A stretch of DNA of 64,000 nt from Nocardioides sp. SLBN-35 (lineage in GTDB: Bacteria; Actinomycetota; Actinomycetes; Propionibacteriales; Nocardioidaceae), in the NCBI RefSeq assembly GCF_006715725.1, contig NZ_VFNU01000001.1, positions 1,054,001-1,118,000 of the forward strand. Direction: 5' to 3'. Positions 33,777 to 43,293 of the stretch are shown here, in pieces; position 1 is the first letter of the stretch; each line of letters opens with the position of its first letter. Below the pieces are notes generated by a model. It saw only the letters and a program-made list of their open reading frames with translations, was not told the origin of the DNA and did no database searches. The position numbers and the translations under genes were made by a program.

Positions 33777-35870
33777 TCAGTCGACCATCTGGGGGAGCTC
33801 CTCGCAGAAGCGGCAGGGCAGGTCCACCCAGTCGACCGGGTCGGCGAACCGTCCGTCGCCGTTGACCAGGACCCCGAGCCGGTCGCCGTAGTCGCCCTCG
33901 AACCGCACCAGGTCCGCGTCGTCGTCGCCGTCGACGTCGGAGAGCAGGTAGCGGTGCGGCGGGAGGGCGGGCCCCTCGGCGATCCGCTTGTTCCAGTCCT
34001 CCGCGCTCACGTTGTCGGCCCACGCGGTCCGCAGCTGCGTGAAGGCGTCGCCGTCGAGCGTCGCGACGCCGGCCTGGCCGCCGACGCCCTGGACGGCGAC
34101 CAGCTCGTCGGCGCCCTTCGCGTCCACGTCGCCGGCGAGCCAGGCGGCGTCGTTCCAGGTCAACGGCGGCAGCGCGACCGGCGGGCCGTCGGTGAAGTGG
34201 TCGTCGTCGGCACGCAGCAGGACCAGGTTGCGGGTGAGGTGCTCGGCGTCGGGCGTTCCCTCGGTGAGCAGCACCATGGCCGCGTCGTCGTCACCGTCGT
34301 CGTCGAAGTCCCCGAACGCGGCCACCGAGGAGTCGGCGCCGAGGCCGTCGTGCCAGCGGGTCAGCTCGCCGAAGCCGTCGTCGGACAGCGCGACGGCGAT
34401 GACCGGCCCCGCGTCCGTGTTGCCGTCGACCACCAGGTCGTCGTCGCCGTCGCCGTCGACGTCGGCGAAGTGCTTCGAGCCGGTCAGTCCTGCCATCTCC
34501 TCGGGCACCGTGATCGTCGCCTGGTCGATCCGGCCCTCGCTCCCGACGGTCCGCAGGTGGATGTCGTCCTCGGCGCCCGCCCGGTAGACCCACGCCTGCT
34601 CCGCGATGCCGTCGCCGTCGACGTCGGCCAGGTGCGGCTCACCCGGCTCGGCCGGCATCGACTCGGGCGACAGGAAGGTGCCGCCGTTCGAGCGGACGGT
34701 CCACACGACCCCGCTGGCACCCTCGCCCTTCGGCTCGTGCACCACCACGTCGCCGTACCCGTCGCCGTCGACGTCGCCCTGCACGGTCGCCGTCCGGGCG
34801 CCGGGGCCCGGGGCGGCGTCCGCGTCGTCGCGCAGCACCCGCCAGGCGGCCAGGCCGCCGCCGGCCACGGCCAGGGCGGTGACTGCGGCGACCGCGACCG
34901 GCCAGCGCCGCCGTCGTGCCGGCGGGGAGGGGGCCGGTGGCGGTGGCGGGGGCGGAGCCTGGGTCGGCGCCGTCGTGGGTCCGGTCGACGGCGCGGCCGT
35001 CGGAGGCGGGGGAGGCGGCGCCAGCACCGCGGAGGGCGCGCCGGCCGCGAGGTGCTCGATCTCGGCGCGGGCGGTGGCCGCGTCGGCGGGCCGGTCCTGC
35101 GGGTCCTTGGCCATCAGCCGCGCGAGCAACGCGTTGAGCTCGACGGCGAACGGGCTGGTCGCGGGGAGCTGGCGGACGGGGGACTGGGTGTGGGCGATCG
35201 CGATCTGCACGTCGGACCCGTTGTACGGCGGCGCGCCGGTCAGGCATGCCCACAGCACGCAGCCGAGGGCGTACAGGTCGGTGCGGACCGTCGCCGCGTC
35301 ACCGCGGGTGCGCTCCGGCGCGAGATAGGCCCAGGTGCCAGTGATCGCACCGGTGGCGGTGTACCCGCCGGTGTCGCCGCGGGCGATGCCGAAGTCGCAC
35401 AGGTAGACGTGCTCGTCGGGCGTGCCCGGGTCGCGCAGCAGCACGTTGGCCGGCTTCACGTCGCGGTGGATCACCCCGGCGCGGTGGGCGTCGCTCAGGC
35501 CGCGCGCGACCTGGGCGCACAGCCGCAGCGCCTCGTCGGCGGGCAGCGCGCCGCGCACGGCCAGCCACTGCGCGAGGTCCGGCCCGTCGACGTACTGCGT
35601 CACGATGAACGGGGTGCCGTCGATCTCGTCGTGGTCGTGGATGTCGATGACGTGGGGCGAGGCGAGCGAGGAGAGCACGGTCGCCTCGGCGTGGAAGCGG
35701 TGCAGGAAGGCCGCGTCGGCGGCGTAGGGCCCGGTGATCACCTTGAGGGCGACGGTGCGGCCCAGGTGCAGGTCGGTCGCGGCGAAGACGATGCCCATGC
35801 CGCCGCGGCCGAGCTCGCGGTCGATCCGGTAGCGGCCGAGGGTCGCGCCAGGGTGCGGCGTACCGGTCAT
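33777..35870 (-). CDS. Transmembrane Ser/Thr kinase with FG-GAP-like propeller, copy 2
   Basis: 697 residues, same layout as copies 1 and 3: kinase (Lys43; HRDVKPAN 135-142; DFG 159-161; APERTR), a Pro-rich linker (about 283-318, with runs of Pro), one membrane helix (about 323-342), and an outer domain with six Asp-rich loops ([60 protein letters not shown]) ending in a Cys pair (PCRFC). ATG 35870 shares its A with the stop TGA of copy 3 (TGATG), so it is coupled to it. Ligand unknown. Confidence 0.92.
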   Translation of the reverse strand: MTGTPHPGATLGRYRIDRELGRGGMGIVFAATDLHLGRTVALKVITGPYAADAAFLHRFHAEATVLSSLASPHVIDIHDHDEIDGTPFIVTQYVDGPDLAQWLAVRGALPADEALRLCAQVARGLSDAHRAGVIHRDVKPANVLLRDPGTPDEHVYLCDFGIARGDTGGYTATGAITGTWAYLAPERTRGDAATVRTDLYALGCVLWACLTGAPPYNGSDVQIAIAHTQSPVRQLPATSPFAVELNALLARLMAKDPQDRPADAATARAEIEHLAAGAPSAVLAPPPPPPTAAPSTGPTTAPTQAPPPPPPPAPSPPARRRRWPVAVAAVTALAVAGGGLAAWRVLRDDADAAPGPGARTATVQGDVDGDGYGDVVVHEPKGEGASGVVWTVRSNGGTFLSPESMPAEPGEPHLADVDGDGIAEQAWVYRAGAEDDIHLRTVGSEGRIDQATITVPEEMAGLTGSKHFADVDGDGDDDLVVDGNTDAGPVIAVALSDDGFGELTRWHDGLGADSSVAAFGDFDDDGDDDAAMVLLTEGTPDAEHLTRNLVLLRADDDHFTDGPPVALPPLTWNDAAWLAGDVDAKGADELVAVQGVGGQAGVATLDGDAFTQLRTAWADNVSAEDWNKRIAEGPALPPHRYLLSDVDGDDDADLVRFEGDYGDRLGVLVNGDGRFADPVDWVDLPCRFCEELPQMVD

Positions 35871-38065
35871 CAGTGGACGACCTCGATGGTCTGCGGATTG
35901 TCGAGGCACCGCTCCCCGTCGGACCCGGCCGGGCCGCACGGGATGGTGCCCCACGTGACCGGTGCCGCCAGGGCGCCGCCCTCGCTGCGGTAGACCTCGA
36001 GCGCGAACCCGTCCGGCTGGGGGAACAGGTTGACGAGGTCGCTGTCGCCGTCGCCGTCGACGTCCGCGGCCTGCCACAGGCGCGAGACCCAGTAGGTGTT
36101 CTGGTAGTCCCGCGACCGGAACCGCCAGTCGCGGTACTGGTCGGGGGTAGTGGTCCACAGCGGGGTGGACTCGGCGAGCACGCCTTCGGTGAGCCTGCGG
36201 GCGGCGAGACCGTGCCGGCCCGCGAGGACCAGCTCGTCGGTGCCGTCGCCGTCGATGTCGGTGACGAGCATGATCCCGCGCGTGTAGCCGGTCACGTCGA
36301 GTCGCTGCTCGGTGCCCTCGCGGCGCAGGGCCTTGCCGTCCGAGGTGAGGGTCTGGAGGAGGATGGCGGCGCTGCCGCTACGGGTGACCTGCATGACGAT
36401 GTCGTCGTGGCCGTCGCCGTCCACGTCGCCGGCGCGCAGGTAGAGCTCGGTCGAGGCGTAGCCGGGTGCCGTCAGCCAGGGCTTCGGCTCCGCGAAGCCG
36501 TCGCCCTTCGCCACCGCGACGTCGATCACCAGCTCGTCGTCCTCGTGGAACTCGTTGAGGTAGACCAGGTCGGGCCGGCCGTCCTGGCTCAGGTCGACCA
36601 CCAACGGGCGCCCCTGGTTGGACCAGCCCTCCCCGGGCCAGCTGGCGTGCCACGGGTCGCCCTCCGCCGGGATCACGTCGACGACGGCCTGGTCGTCCTC
36701 GTCGATCGTCGTCCAGACCTGGTCCGCCCGCCCGTCACCGTCGACGTCGGCATGGGTGAGGGTGCCGACGCCGTTGGGCCACGAGGTCGGCGCGGGGGCC
36801 GACGCCTCGGTCCGCTCGCCGAAGCTGCCGCCGTCGGACAGCAGTCGCCAGCGGGTGTGCGGCTCGAGGTGGCCGGGCGGCTGGTCGAAGTCACTGGTGT
36901 CCGGTGGAGACAGCTCGAGGACCGCGAGGTCGCCGAACCCGTCGCCGTCGAGATCGCCGGTCACGGCGTCGCCGTCGGCGGCGGCCCGGGCCGGTGGGTC
37001 CTCGTCGTCGCGGAGGGCCAGGCCGGTGCCGGTGGCGCCCGCGGCCACGACGACGACGGCGAGGGCCGCGACCGCCCAGGGCCAACGGCGCCGGCGCCGG
37101 AAGAGAGGGTCGGGGAGCGGGGGGAGCGAGGGCGGAGGGGGCGGCGCGGCGGGTGGTGCGGCGGGCGGCGCGGGTGGTGCGGGCAGGGGGCGCTCGATGG
37201 TGGGCCGGGCGGCCGCCGACGGCGACAGCGGCGCCGCGGCGACCAGCCGCTCGAGCTCGTCGCGCACCTCGCCCGCGTCAGCGGGCCGGGCGGCCGGGTG
37301 CTTGGCGAGCATCCGGGCCAGCAGGGCGTTGAGGCGGGCCGTGAAGGCGTCGGCCCCGGGCAGCTGCGGCACCGGTGCCTGCGCGTGGGCGAGCGCGACC
37401 TCACCCTCGCTGCCGGAGTACGGCGGCGTGCCGGTCAGGCAGGTCCACAGCACGCAGCCGAGGGCGTAGATGTCGCTGGCCGGGGTGGCGGGCGTGCCCT
37501 CGGTCCGCTCGGGGGCGAGGTTCGTCCAGCTCCCGACGACGACCCCAGCGGCGGTACGGCGGGGGAGCCCGTCCCCGCGCGCGATGCCGAAGTCGCAGAC
37601 GTAGGCGTGCTGCTCCGGCGTACCGATGTCGCGCACCAGGATGTTGCTGAGCTTGAGGTCGCGGTGCACGATGCCGGCGCGGTGCGCCGCGCCGAGCCCG
37701 CGCGCGACCTGGGCGCACAGCGCCAGCGCGTCCCGCGCGGGCAGCGGCCCGAGACTGCGGACGTGGCGGGCCAGGTCGGTCCCGTCGACGTACTGCGTGA
37801 CGAGATAGGGGCTCGGCCCCTGGCTGTCGTGGTCGAGCAGGCGGACCACGAACGGCGAGTCGATGCGGGCCAGCATCGCGGCCTCGTCCTCGAACCGTTG
37901 GCGGAACTGCGGGTCGGCGGTGTGGGGCCCGGTGATCACCTTGACCGCGACCGTCCGGCCGAGGCGGGTGTCCGTCGCGGCGAAGACGATGCCCATGCCG
38001 CCGCGGCCGACCTCGCGCTCGATCCGGTAGCGCCCGAGGACCTCCCCGACCTGCGGTGCCTGCAT
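35870..38065 (-). CDS. Transmembrane Ser/Thr kinase with FG-GAP-like propeller, copy 3 (first in operon)
   Basis: 731 residues. Kinase: Lys42, HRDLKLSN (134-141; the usual Pro after Lys is Leu), CDFGIAR (157-163), APERTE. Pro/Ala-rich linker (about 290-320), basic stop RRRRRW, membrane helix (about 329-350), outer domain with six Asp-rich loops ([50 protein letters not shown] and a weaker [10 protein letters not shown]) and a distant Cys pair at the C-terminus. ATG 38065 has GGAGG 8 nt upstream. Divergent from purD (88 bp). Confidence 0.92.
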   Translation of the reverse strand: MQAPQVGEVLGRYRIEREVGRGGMGIVFAATDTRLGRTVAVKVITGPHTADPQFRQRFEDEAAMLARIDSPFVVRLLDHDSQGPSPYLVTQYVDGTDLARHVRSLGPLPARDALALCAQVARGLGAAHRAGIVHRDLKLSNILVRDIGTPEQHAYVCDFGIARGDGLPRRTAAGVVVGSWTNLAPERTEGTPATPASDIYALGCVLWTCLTGTPPYSGSEGEVALAHAQAPVPQLPGADAFTARLNALLARMLAKHPAARPADAGEVRDELERLVAAAPLSPSAAARPTIERPLPAPPAPPAAPPAAPPPPPSLPPLPDPLFRRRRRWPWAVAALAVVVVAAGATGTGLALRDDEDPPARAAADGDAVTGDLDGDGFGDLAVLELSPPDTSDFDQPPGHLEPHTRWRLLSDGGSFGERTEASAPAPTSWPNGVGTLTHADVDGDGRADQVWTTIDEDDQAVVDVIPAEGDPWHASWPGEGWSNQGRPLVVDLSQDGRPDLVYLNEFHEDDELVIDVAVAKGDGFAEPKPWLTAPGYASTELYLRAGDVDGDGHDDIVMQVTRSGSAAILLQTLTSDGKALRREGTEQRLDVTGYTRGIMLVTDIDGDGTDELVLAGRHGLAARRLTEGVLAESTPLWTTTPDQYRDWRFRSRDYQNTYWVSRLWQAADVDGDGDSDLVNLFPQPDGFALEVYRSEGGALAAPVTWGTIPCGPAGSDGERCLDNPQTIEVVH

Positions 38066-38139
38066 CCGACCAACCTCCACGCGTCCCGAGCCGTCTGTGG
38101 GCACAGTCTGCCCGAGCCGGGTCGGGCGCCGACCCCCAC

Positions 38140-38145
38140 TAGGAT
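38140..38145 (+). promoter_or_regulatory. -10 box of purD (leaderless-type)
   Basis: TAGGAT, 8 nt, then GTG 38154. Confidence 0.5.
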
Positions 38146-38153
38146 CGGCGTCC

Positions 38154-39446
38154 GTGAAGACCCTCGTCATCGGCACCGGCGGCCGCGAGCACGCCCTGGC
38201 TCTCGCCCTCTCCCGCGACCCCGGCGTGGGCGAGGTGCACGCCGCCCCCGGCAACCCCGGCATCGGCGCCTTCGCGACGCTCCACGACGTCGACCCGATG
38301 GACGGTGCGGCCGTCGCCGCCCTGGCCCGCTCGCTCGGCGCCGACCTCGTCGTCGTCGGGCCGGAGGCGCCGCTGGTGGCGGGCGTCGCGGACGCCGTAC
38401 GCGAGGCGGGGATCGCGGTCTTCGGGCCGTCGCGGGCCGCCGCTCAGCTCGAGGGCTCCAAGGCGTTCTCCAAGGAGGTGATGGCCGCCGCCGGCGTGCC
38501 GACCGCCGGGTCGCGCACCTGCACCACGCCCGAGGAGGTCGCCGCGGCGCTCGACGAGTTCGGGGCGCCGTACGTCGTCAAGGACGACGCGCTCGCCGCC
38601 GGCAAGGGCGTCGTGGTGACCCTCGACCGCGCCGAGGCGCTGGCCCACGCGGCGGGTTGTGGCCGGGTCGTGGTCGAGGAGTTCCTCGACGGGCCCGAGG
38701 TGTCGCTGTTCGCGGTCTGCGACGGCACCACCACCCGGCCGCTGCAGCCGGCGCAGGACTTCAAGCGGATCTTCGACGGCGGCCGCGGCCCCAACACGGG
38801 CGGCATGGGCTCCTACTCCCCACTGCCGTGGGCGCCCGCCGACCTGGCCGGAACCGTCGTCGACACCGTCGTCCAGCCCACCCTCGACGAGATGGCCCGC
38901 CGCGGCGCGCCGTTCGTCGGCTGCCTGTACGTCGGCCTCGCGCTCACCGCCGCAGGCCCGCGGGTCATCGAGTTCAACTGCCGCTTCGGCGACCCGGACG
39001 TGCAGCCGGTCCTCGCGCTGCTCGAGTCGCCGCTCGGCTCGCTGCTCCTGGCCGCGGCCGAGGGGCGGCTGGCGGACGTGGAGGCCCCGCGGTTCCGCGA
39101 CGGCGCCTCGGTCACCGTCGTGCTCGCCTCGGCCGGCTACCCCGAGTCCTCGTCGAAGGGCGACGTCATCACGGGCGTCGGTCGCGCCAACGGGGTCGCC
39201 GACGTCGACGTCATCCACGCCGGGACCGCCTTGGTCGACGACGGGGACGGCGACCGCCTGGTCACCGCGGGCGGCCGGGTGCTCGCGGTGCGCGCGGTCG
39301 GGTACGACGTCGCCGACGCCCGCTCCCGCGCCTACGCCGCCGCCGACCTCGTCTCCTTCCCGGGCATGCAGCGGCGTACCGACATCGCGGCCGAGCCCCT
39401 CGGCGTCGTCGAGGGCGCGTCCCTCAGCCGGGCTGAGGACTCGTGA
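38154..39446 (+). CDS. purD: Phosphoribosylamine-glycine ligase (GARS)
   Basis: 430 residues, normal length. ATP-grasp enzyme joining phosphoribosylamine and glycine, step 2 of IMP synthesis. [12 protein letters not shown] at the N-terminus, [33 protein letters not shown] and [10 protein letters not shown] are the family signatures. GTG 38154 ([10 protein letters not shown]) lies 8 nt after TAGGAT; no better start exists before the dinucleotide-like motif. Its stop overlaps the start of a GNAT gene (GTGA). Confidence 0.97.
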   Translation: MKTLVIGTGGREHALALALSRDPGVGEVHAAPGNPGIGAFATLHDVDPMDGAAVAALARSLGADLVVVGPEAPLVAGVADAVREAGIAVFGPSRAAAQLEGSKAFSKEVMAAAGVPTAGSRTCTTPEEVAAALDEFGAPYVVKDDALAAGKGVVVTLDRAEALAHAAGCGRVVVEEFLDGPEVSLFAVCDGTTTRPLQPAQDFKRIFDGGRGPNTGGMGSYSPLPWAPADLAGTVVDTVVQPTLDEMARRGAPFVGCLYVGLALTAAGPRVIEFNCRFGDPDVQPVLALLESPLGSLLLAAAEGRLADVEAPRFRDGASVTVVLASAGYPESSSKGDVITGVGRANGVADVDVIHAGTALVDDGDGDRLVTAGGRVLAVRAVGYDVADARSRAYAAADLVSFPGMQRRTDIAAEPLGVVEGASLSRAEDS

Positions 39447-39937
39447 CCACCGTCCGGCGGGCCGGCGACGCCGACCTCGACGCAGTCGCGGCGATCTACG
39501 GCCACGAGGTCCGCACCGGCCACGCCACGTTCGACACCACGCCTCCCGCGCGCTCGGTATGGGAGGGGAAGCTCGCGTCCACCCATCCGGGCGACCACTT
39601 CCTCGTCGCGGACGTCGACGGGGAGGTGGTCGGCTTCGCCTACTCCGGCCCCTACCGCGAGCGCGGCGCCTACGACCGCACCCGCGAGGTGACCGTCTAC
39701 GTCGCGCCGGGGGCGGCGGGCCAGGGCCTCGGGCGCCTGCTGTACGACGACCTGCTCGCCCGGATGCGCGCGGGCGGCGTACGCACCGCGCTGGCCTGCA
39801 TCGCGCTGCCCAACGACGCCAGCGAGGGCCTGCACCGGGCGTGCGGGTTCGAGCGGCAGGGGGTGCTGCGCGAGGTCGGCCGGAAGTTCGACCGGTGGAT
39901 CGACGTGGTGTGGTGGCAGCGGATGCTGGGGGATTGA
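39443..39937 (+). CDS. GNAT N-acetyltransferase (phosphinothricin acetyltransferase-like)
   Basis: 164 residues. Opens VRRAGDADLDAVAAIYGHEV and has VTVYVAPGAAGQGLGRLLY, the acetyl-CoA loop (Q/RxxGxG/A), then IALPNDASEGLHRACGFERQGVLREVG. This matches the Pat/phosphinothricin-type acetyltransferase branch, which acetylates amino-acid-like compounds; the natural substrate here is unknown. Coupled to purD by a 4-bp overlap, which is probably just co-transcription. Confidence 0.88.
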   Translation: MTTVRRAGDADLDAVAAIYGHEVRTGHATFDTTPPARSVWEGKLASTHPGDHFLVADVDGEVVGFAYSGPYRERGAYDRTREVTVYVAPGAAGQGLGRLLYDDLLARMRAGGVRTALACIALPNDASEGLHRACGFERQGVLREVGRKFDRWIDVVWWQRMLGD

Positions 39938-39991
39938 GGCCCCCTGTGGGGCGCCGCTGCACGCCGCGTCCGGCGCTGGCAAAGTGGCGCC

Positions 39992-40612
39992 ATGGCTGAG
40001 TCCGCCGAACAGGTCCATGCCCGCGTGATGGCCGCTGCCGACGAGCACGGCCGGGTCCCCCTCCCCGACGTCGCCGCGTGGGACGTCTTCCCGTGGGAGG
40101 TGGTCGACGGGGTGCTGGCCCCCAAGCCGCTTGCGCCACCCGGTGCCGAGGGCGAGCGCGCCGGCGCCGGCGGAGTGGACTGCCGGATCTGCGACGCCGG
40201 TTCCGACGGCGTCATCTGGACCAATGATCGGTGGCGGCTCAAGCATCTTCCCGAGCGCAGCGGGCTGCCGCTCGTGCTGATGCTCGAGCCGTGGGCGCAC
40301 CTGGACCTGCCCGACCTCGACGATGCGATGGCGGGGGAGCTCGGCGTCCTGGCGACCCGGATCGCTCGCATCGTGGAGGGCCTGGAGCACATCGCCCGCT
40401 GCCACGTGCAGCGCGTCGGCGACGGGGCCGAGCACCTGCATGTCTGGCTGCTCGCGCGCACCGCTGGCCTGCCGGCGGTCAGGGGCTCGTTCGTCGTCGA
40501 CTGGGACGACATCCTGCCGCCGGGACCGGAGGATGTCTGGCGGGTCGACCTCGCGGCGGTGGCCCAGCAGCTGGCCGCCTACGACGGCCGGGCGGTGGCC
40601 CTCGATGACTGA
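39992..40612 (+). CDS. HIT-like protein
   Basis: 206 residues. A CRIC pair (about residue 66) and the C-terminal VGDGAEHLHVWLLAR look like the zinc pair and histidine-triad region of HIT/GalT-type nucleotide hydrolases or transferases. The third triad position is Trp (HLHVWLL), so the canonical HxHxH motif is altered. Function uncertain. ATG 39992 lies 6 nt after CAAAGT. Overlaps the next gene by 8 bp. Confidence 0.6.
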   Translation: MAESAEQVHARVMAAADEHGRVPLPDVAAWDVFPWEVVDGVLAPKPLAPPGAEGERAGAGGVDCRICDAGSDGVIWTNDRWRLKHLPERSGLPLVLMLEPWAHLDLPDLDDAMAGELGVLATRIARIVEGLEHIARCHVQRVGDGAEHLHVWLLARTAGLPAVRGSFVVDWDDILPPGPEDVWRVDLAAVAQQLAAYDGRAVALDD

Positions 40613-41102
40613 GCCTGTTCAGCCCGCCGGCGTGCGTACCGACCGCCTGCAGCTGGTGCTGTGGGACGAGCCGACCGTGACCGCGATCCGCTCCGGCGAG
40701 CGGCTGCTGGGCTGGCACCCGGAGTTCCCCCGCGAGGACGACCGCGGCGCCGCCACCCTGTGGCACGACGGCGACCCGTGGGGTCCGCGGTCGATCGTGT
40801 CGCTCAAGCAGGGCGTGGTGATCGGCTCGATCGGGTTCTTCGGTCCGCCCCAGCCGGCCGACGACGAGGTGCCCGAGGTCGAGGTGGGCTACGGGCTGGT
40901 GGCCGAGGCGCGTGGGTACGGACTGGCGACCGAGGCGCTCGGCGCGCTGCTCGCCCGCGCCGACGCGGCGGGCGTGCGGGTGCGGGCCTCGATCGCGCCC
41001 GACAACGCCGCGAGCCTGCGGGTGGCGGCCAAGGCCGGATTCACCGGGGTGCGCGGGAGCAACGAGGACGGCGAGCTGGTCCTGGTGCGTCCCGTCCGCT
41101 GA
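40605..41102 (+). CDS. GNAT N-acetyltransferase (RimJ/RimL-like)
   Basis: 165 residues. RTDRLQLVLWDEPTVTAIRSG at the start and GYGLVAEARGYGLATEALGALLARAD (acetyl-CoA loop), then IAPDNAASLRVAAKAGF, are typical of RimJ/RimL-like GNATs. Acetyl acceptor unknown. ATG 40605 lies inside the last codons of the HIT-like gene, so the two are coupled. Confidence 0.85.
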   Translation: MTEPVQPAGVRTDRLQLVLWDEPTVTAIRSGERLLGWHPEFPREDDRGAATLWHDGDPWGPRSIVSLKQGVVIGSIGFFGPPQPADDEVPEVEVGYGLVAEARGYGLATEALGALLARADAAGVRVRASIAPDNAASLRVAAKAGFTGVRGSNEDGELVLVRPVR

Positions 41103-41151
41103 CGCTCGTGGAGTACGGCGGGCCGGGCCAACCGTGGGAGAATCACCACCC

Positions 41152-42582
41152 GTGACCGTCCCGAACGTCCTCGCCACCCGCTACGCCGCCGCCGACCTGA
41201 CCGCCATCTGGTCGCCCGAGCACAAGATCGTCCTCGAGCGGCAGCTGTGGATCGCCGTCCTCAAGGCGCAGAAGGACCTGGGGATCGACGTACCCGACGG
41301 CGTCGTCGAGGCCTACGAGAAGGTCGCCGACCAGGGTGCGGACGCGGTCGACCTGGCGAGCATCGCGGCCCGCGAGCGGGTCACCCGCCACGACGTGAAG
41401 GCGCGGATCGAGGAGTTCGCGGCCCTCGCCGGGCACGAGCACATCCACAAGGGCATGACCAGCCGCGACCTGACCGAGAACGTCGAGCAGCTGCAGGTCA
41501 AGCAGTCCCTCGAGCTGCTGGTCGAGCGTGCGGTCGCCACCCTGGCCCGCCTCGGCCGGCTCGCCGCCGAGCACGAGGCCACGGTCATGGCCGGTCGCAG
41601 CCACAACGTCGCGGCGCAGGCCACCACCCTCGGCAAGCGGTTCGCCACCGTCGCCGACGAGCTGATGATCGCGGTGGAGCGGATCGAGGACCTCCTCGGC
41701 CGCTACCCGCTGCGTGGCATCAAGGGTCCGATGGGCACCGCGCAGGACATGCTCGACCTGCTCGGCGGCGACGCCAACAAGCTCGCCGACCTCGAGAAGC
41801 GGGTCGCGCAGCACCTCGGGTTCGACCGGGTGCTCACCAGTGTCGGGCAGGTCTACCCGCGCTCCCTCGACTTCGACGTGCTCTCCGCGCTGGTCCAGCT
41901 GACCGCGGCCCCATCCAACCTCGCCACCACGATCCGCCTGATGGCCGGCAACGAGATCGTGACCGAGGGCTTCAAGGAGGGCCAGGTCGGCTCGTCCGCG
42001 ATGCCCCACAAGATGAACACCCGCTCCTGCGAGCGGGTCAACGGCCTCGCCGTCGTGACCCGCGGCTACCTGTCCATGGTCGGCGAGCTCGCCGGCGACC
42101 AGTGGAACGAGGGCGACGTCTCGTGCTCCGTCGTACGACGCGTCGCGCTGCCCGACGCCTTCTTCGCCGTCGACGGCCTGTTCCAGACCTTCCTCACCGT
42201 GCTCGACGAGTTCGGTGCCTTCCCGGCGGTCATCCAGCGCGAGCTCGACCGCTACCTGCCCTACCTCGCCACCACCAAGGTGCTGATGGCCGCGGTCCGC
42301 AACGGCGTCGGCCGCGAGAGCGCGCACGAGGCGATCAAGGAGGCCGCGGTCGGCACCGCCCTCGCGATGCGCCAGGGCCAGGCCGAGAACGACGTCTTCG
42401 CCAAGCTCGCCGCCGACGAGCGCCTCGGCCTCACCGAGGAGCAGCTGCAGTCGCTGGTCGCCGAGCCGATCACGTTCACCGGTGCCGCGGTCGCGCAGAC
42501 CCAGGAGGTCTGTCGCCAGGTCGCGGCCGTCGTCGCCGCGCACCCCGGCGCCGCCGACTACCACCCGGGCGCGATCCTCTGA
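41152..42582 (+). CDS. purB: Adenylosuccinate lyase
   Basis: 476 residues. Fumarase/aspartase superfamily enzyme acting on SAICAR and adenylosuccinate. Signature SSAMPHKMNTRSCERV (about 282-297), catalytic-region HKGMTSRDLTENV and AGRSHNVAAQATTLGKRFA. GTG 41152; a GAGAAT box (41138-41143) lies 8 nt before it and there is no ribosome site. It overlaps the possible SRPBCC start region by a few bases only. Confidence 0.97.
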   Translation: MTVPNVLATRYAAADLTAIWSPEHKIVLERQLWIAVLKAQKDLGIDVPDGVVEAYEKVADQGADAVDLASIAARERVTRHDVKARIEEFAALAGHEHIHKGMTSRDLTENVEQLQVKQSLELLVERAVATLARLGRLAAEHEATVMAGRSHNVAAQATTLGKRFATVADELMIAVERIEDLLGRYPLRGIKGPMGTAQDMLDLLGGDANKLADLEKRVAQHLGFDRVLTSVGQVYPRSLDFDVLSALVQLTAAPSNLATTIRLMAGNEIVTEGFKEGQVGSSAMPHKMNTRSCERVNGLAVVTRGYLSMVGELAGDQWNEGDVSCSVVRRVALPDAFFAVDGLFQTFLTVLDEFGAFPAVIQRELDRYLPYLATTKVLMAAVRNGVGRESAHEAIKEAAVGTALAMRQGQAENDVFAKLAADERLGLTEEQLQSLVAEPITFTGAAVAQTQEVCRQVAAVVAAHPGAADYHPGAIL

Positions 42583-42587
42583 CCTCG

Positions 42588-42980
42588 GTGGAGGTCGCCT
42601 TCCCGGTCCCCGCGGACCGGGCCTTCGCCTACCTCGAGGACCCGCGCAACCGGCCGCAGTGGCAATCCTCGCTGCGCGCCGTCGCTGACGTACGACGACA
42701 GGGCACCGCGTGGACCGACGTCACCGTGGTCCCGGGCGTGCGCCCCCGCATGCGGACGACGCTCGCCGAGCCGCCGTACCGCTGGGTCGAGGAGGGCGAG
42801 CTCGGCCCGTTCCGGGCCCGGCTCGAGCTGCGCTTCACCGCCACCGGTGACGGGGGCTGCACGGTGAGCGCGGACTTCGCCGTGCGGGGCCTGGGCCTGG
42901 GGAGACTCCTCACCGCCGGCGCCCGGCCGGCCGTGGTGGCCGACCTGCGTCGTGCGGCGGGCCGCCTCAGGCAGGCTTGA
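42588..42980 (+). CDS. SRPBCC-family protein
   Basis: 130 residues. VEVAFPVPADRAFAYLEDPRNRPQWQSSL is the START/Bet v1-like (polyketide-cyclase-type) opening; the rest fits the helix-grip fold that binds hydrophobic ligands. GTG 42588 was chosen; a CTG at 42579 overlapping the purB stop is an alternative. Its end overlaps the mhuD end by 14 bp on the other strand. Confidence 0.75.
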   Translation: MEVAFPVPADRAFAYLEDPRNRPQWQSSLRAVADVRRQGTAWTDVTVVPGVRPRMRTTLAEPPYRWVEEGELGPFRARLELRFTATGDGGCTVSADFAVRGLGLGRLLTAGARPAVVADLRRAAGRLRQA

Positions 42981-43284
42981 CGTCCAGCACGACCTCGAAC
43001 TCCAGCAGGCTGGCGCCGGTCGAGACCGGCTTGCGCGGGGCCTCGCCCTCCGGCGTCGCGTGCGCGGCGCGGGCATCGCCGTCGCGCCACGCGGCGAACG
43101 ACTCTTCGTCGGCCCAGTGGGTGACGACGAAGTAGCGGTCCTCGCCGGCGGTGGGCCGGAGCAGCTGGAAGCCCAGGAAGCCGGGGGAGCCCTCGACCGC
43201 GCCGGCGCGGGCGGCGAACCGCTTCTCCAGCTCGGGGCCGGCGTTCGGCGGGACCTGGATGGCGTTGATCTTCACGACGGACAT
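42967..43284 (-). CDS. mhuD: Haem-degrading monooxygenase, MhuD type
   Basis: 105 residues. It matches mycobacterial MhuD closely: VVKINAI, PELEKRFA, SPGFLGFQLLRP, RYFVVTHW, TGASLLEFEVVLDV. The three residues known to matter in MhuD, Asn7, Trp66 and His75, are at the same numbers here. It should open haem to mycobilin-type products and free the iron. The ATG at 43284 is 9 nt after the stop of the LPxTG protein, so the two are probably one transcript; this hints that the surface protein has a part in haem or iron use. Confidence 0.92.
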   Translation of the reverse strand: MSVVKINAIQVPPNAGPELEKRFAARAGAVEGSPGFLGFQLLRPTAGEDRYFVVTHWADEESFAAWRDGDARAAHATPEGEAPRKPVSTGASLLEFEVVLDVKPA

Positions 43285-43293
43285 GCCTCGAGC

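Noticed and set aside
35873..39436. 1,187-codon open frame across the kinase genes and purD
   Set aside because: Shadow of real genes on the other strand and in another frame; the translation is Arg/Gly/Ala-rich and has no domain.
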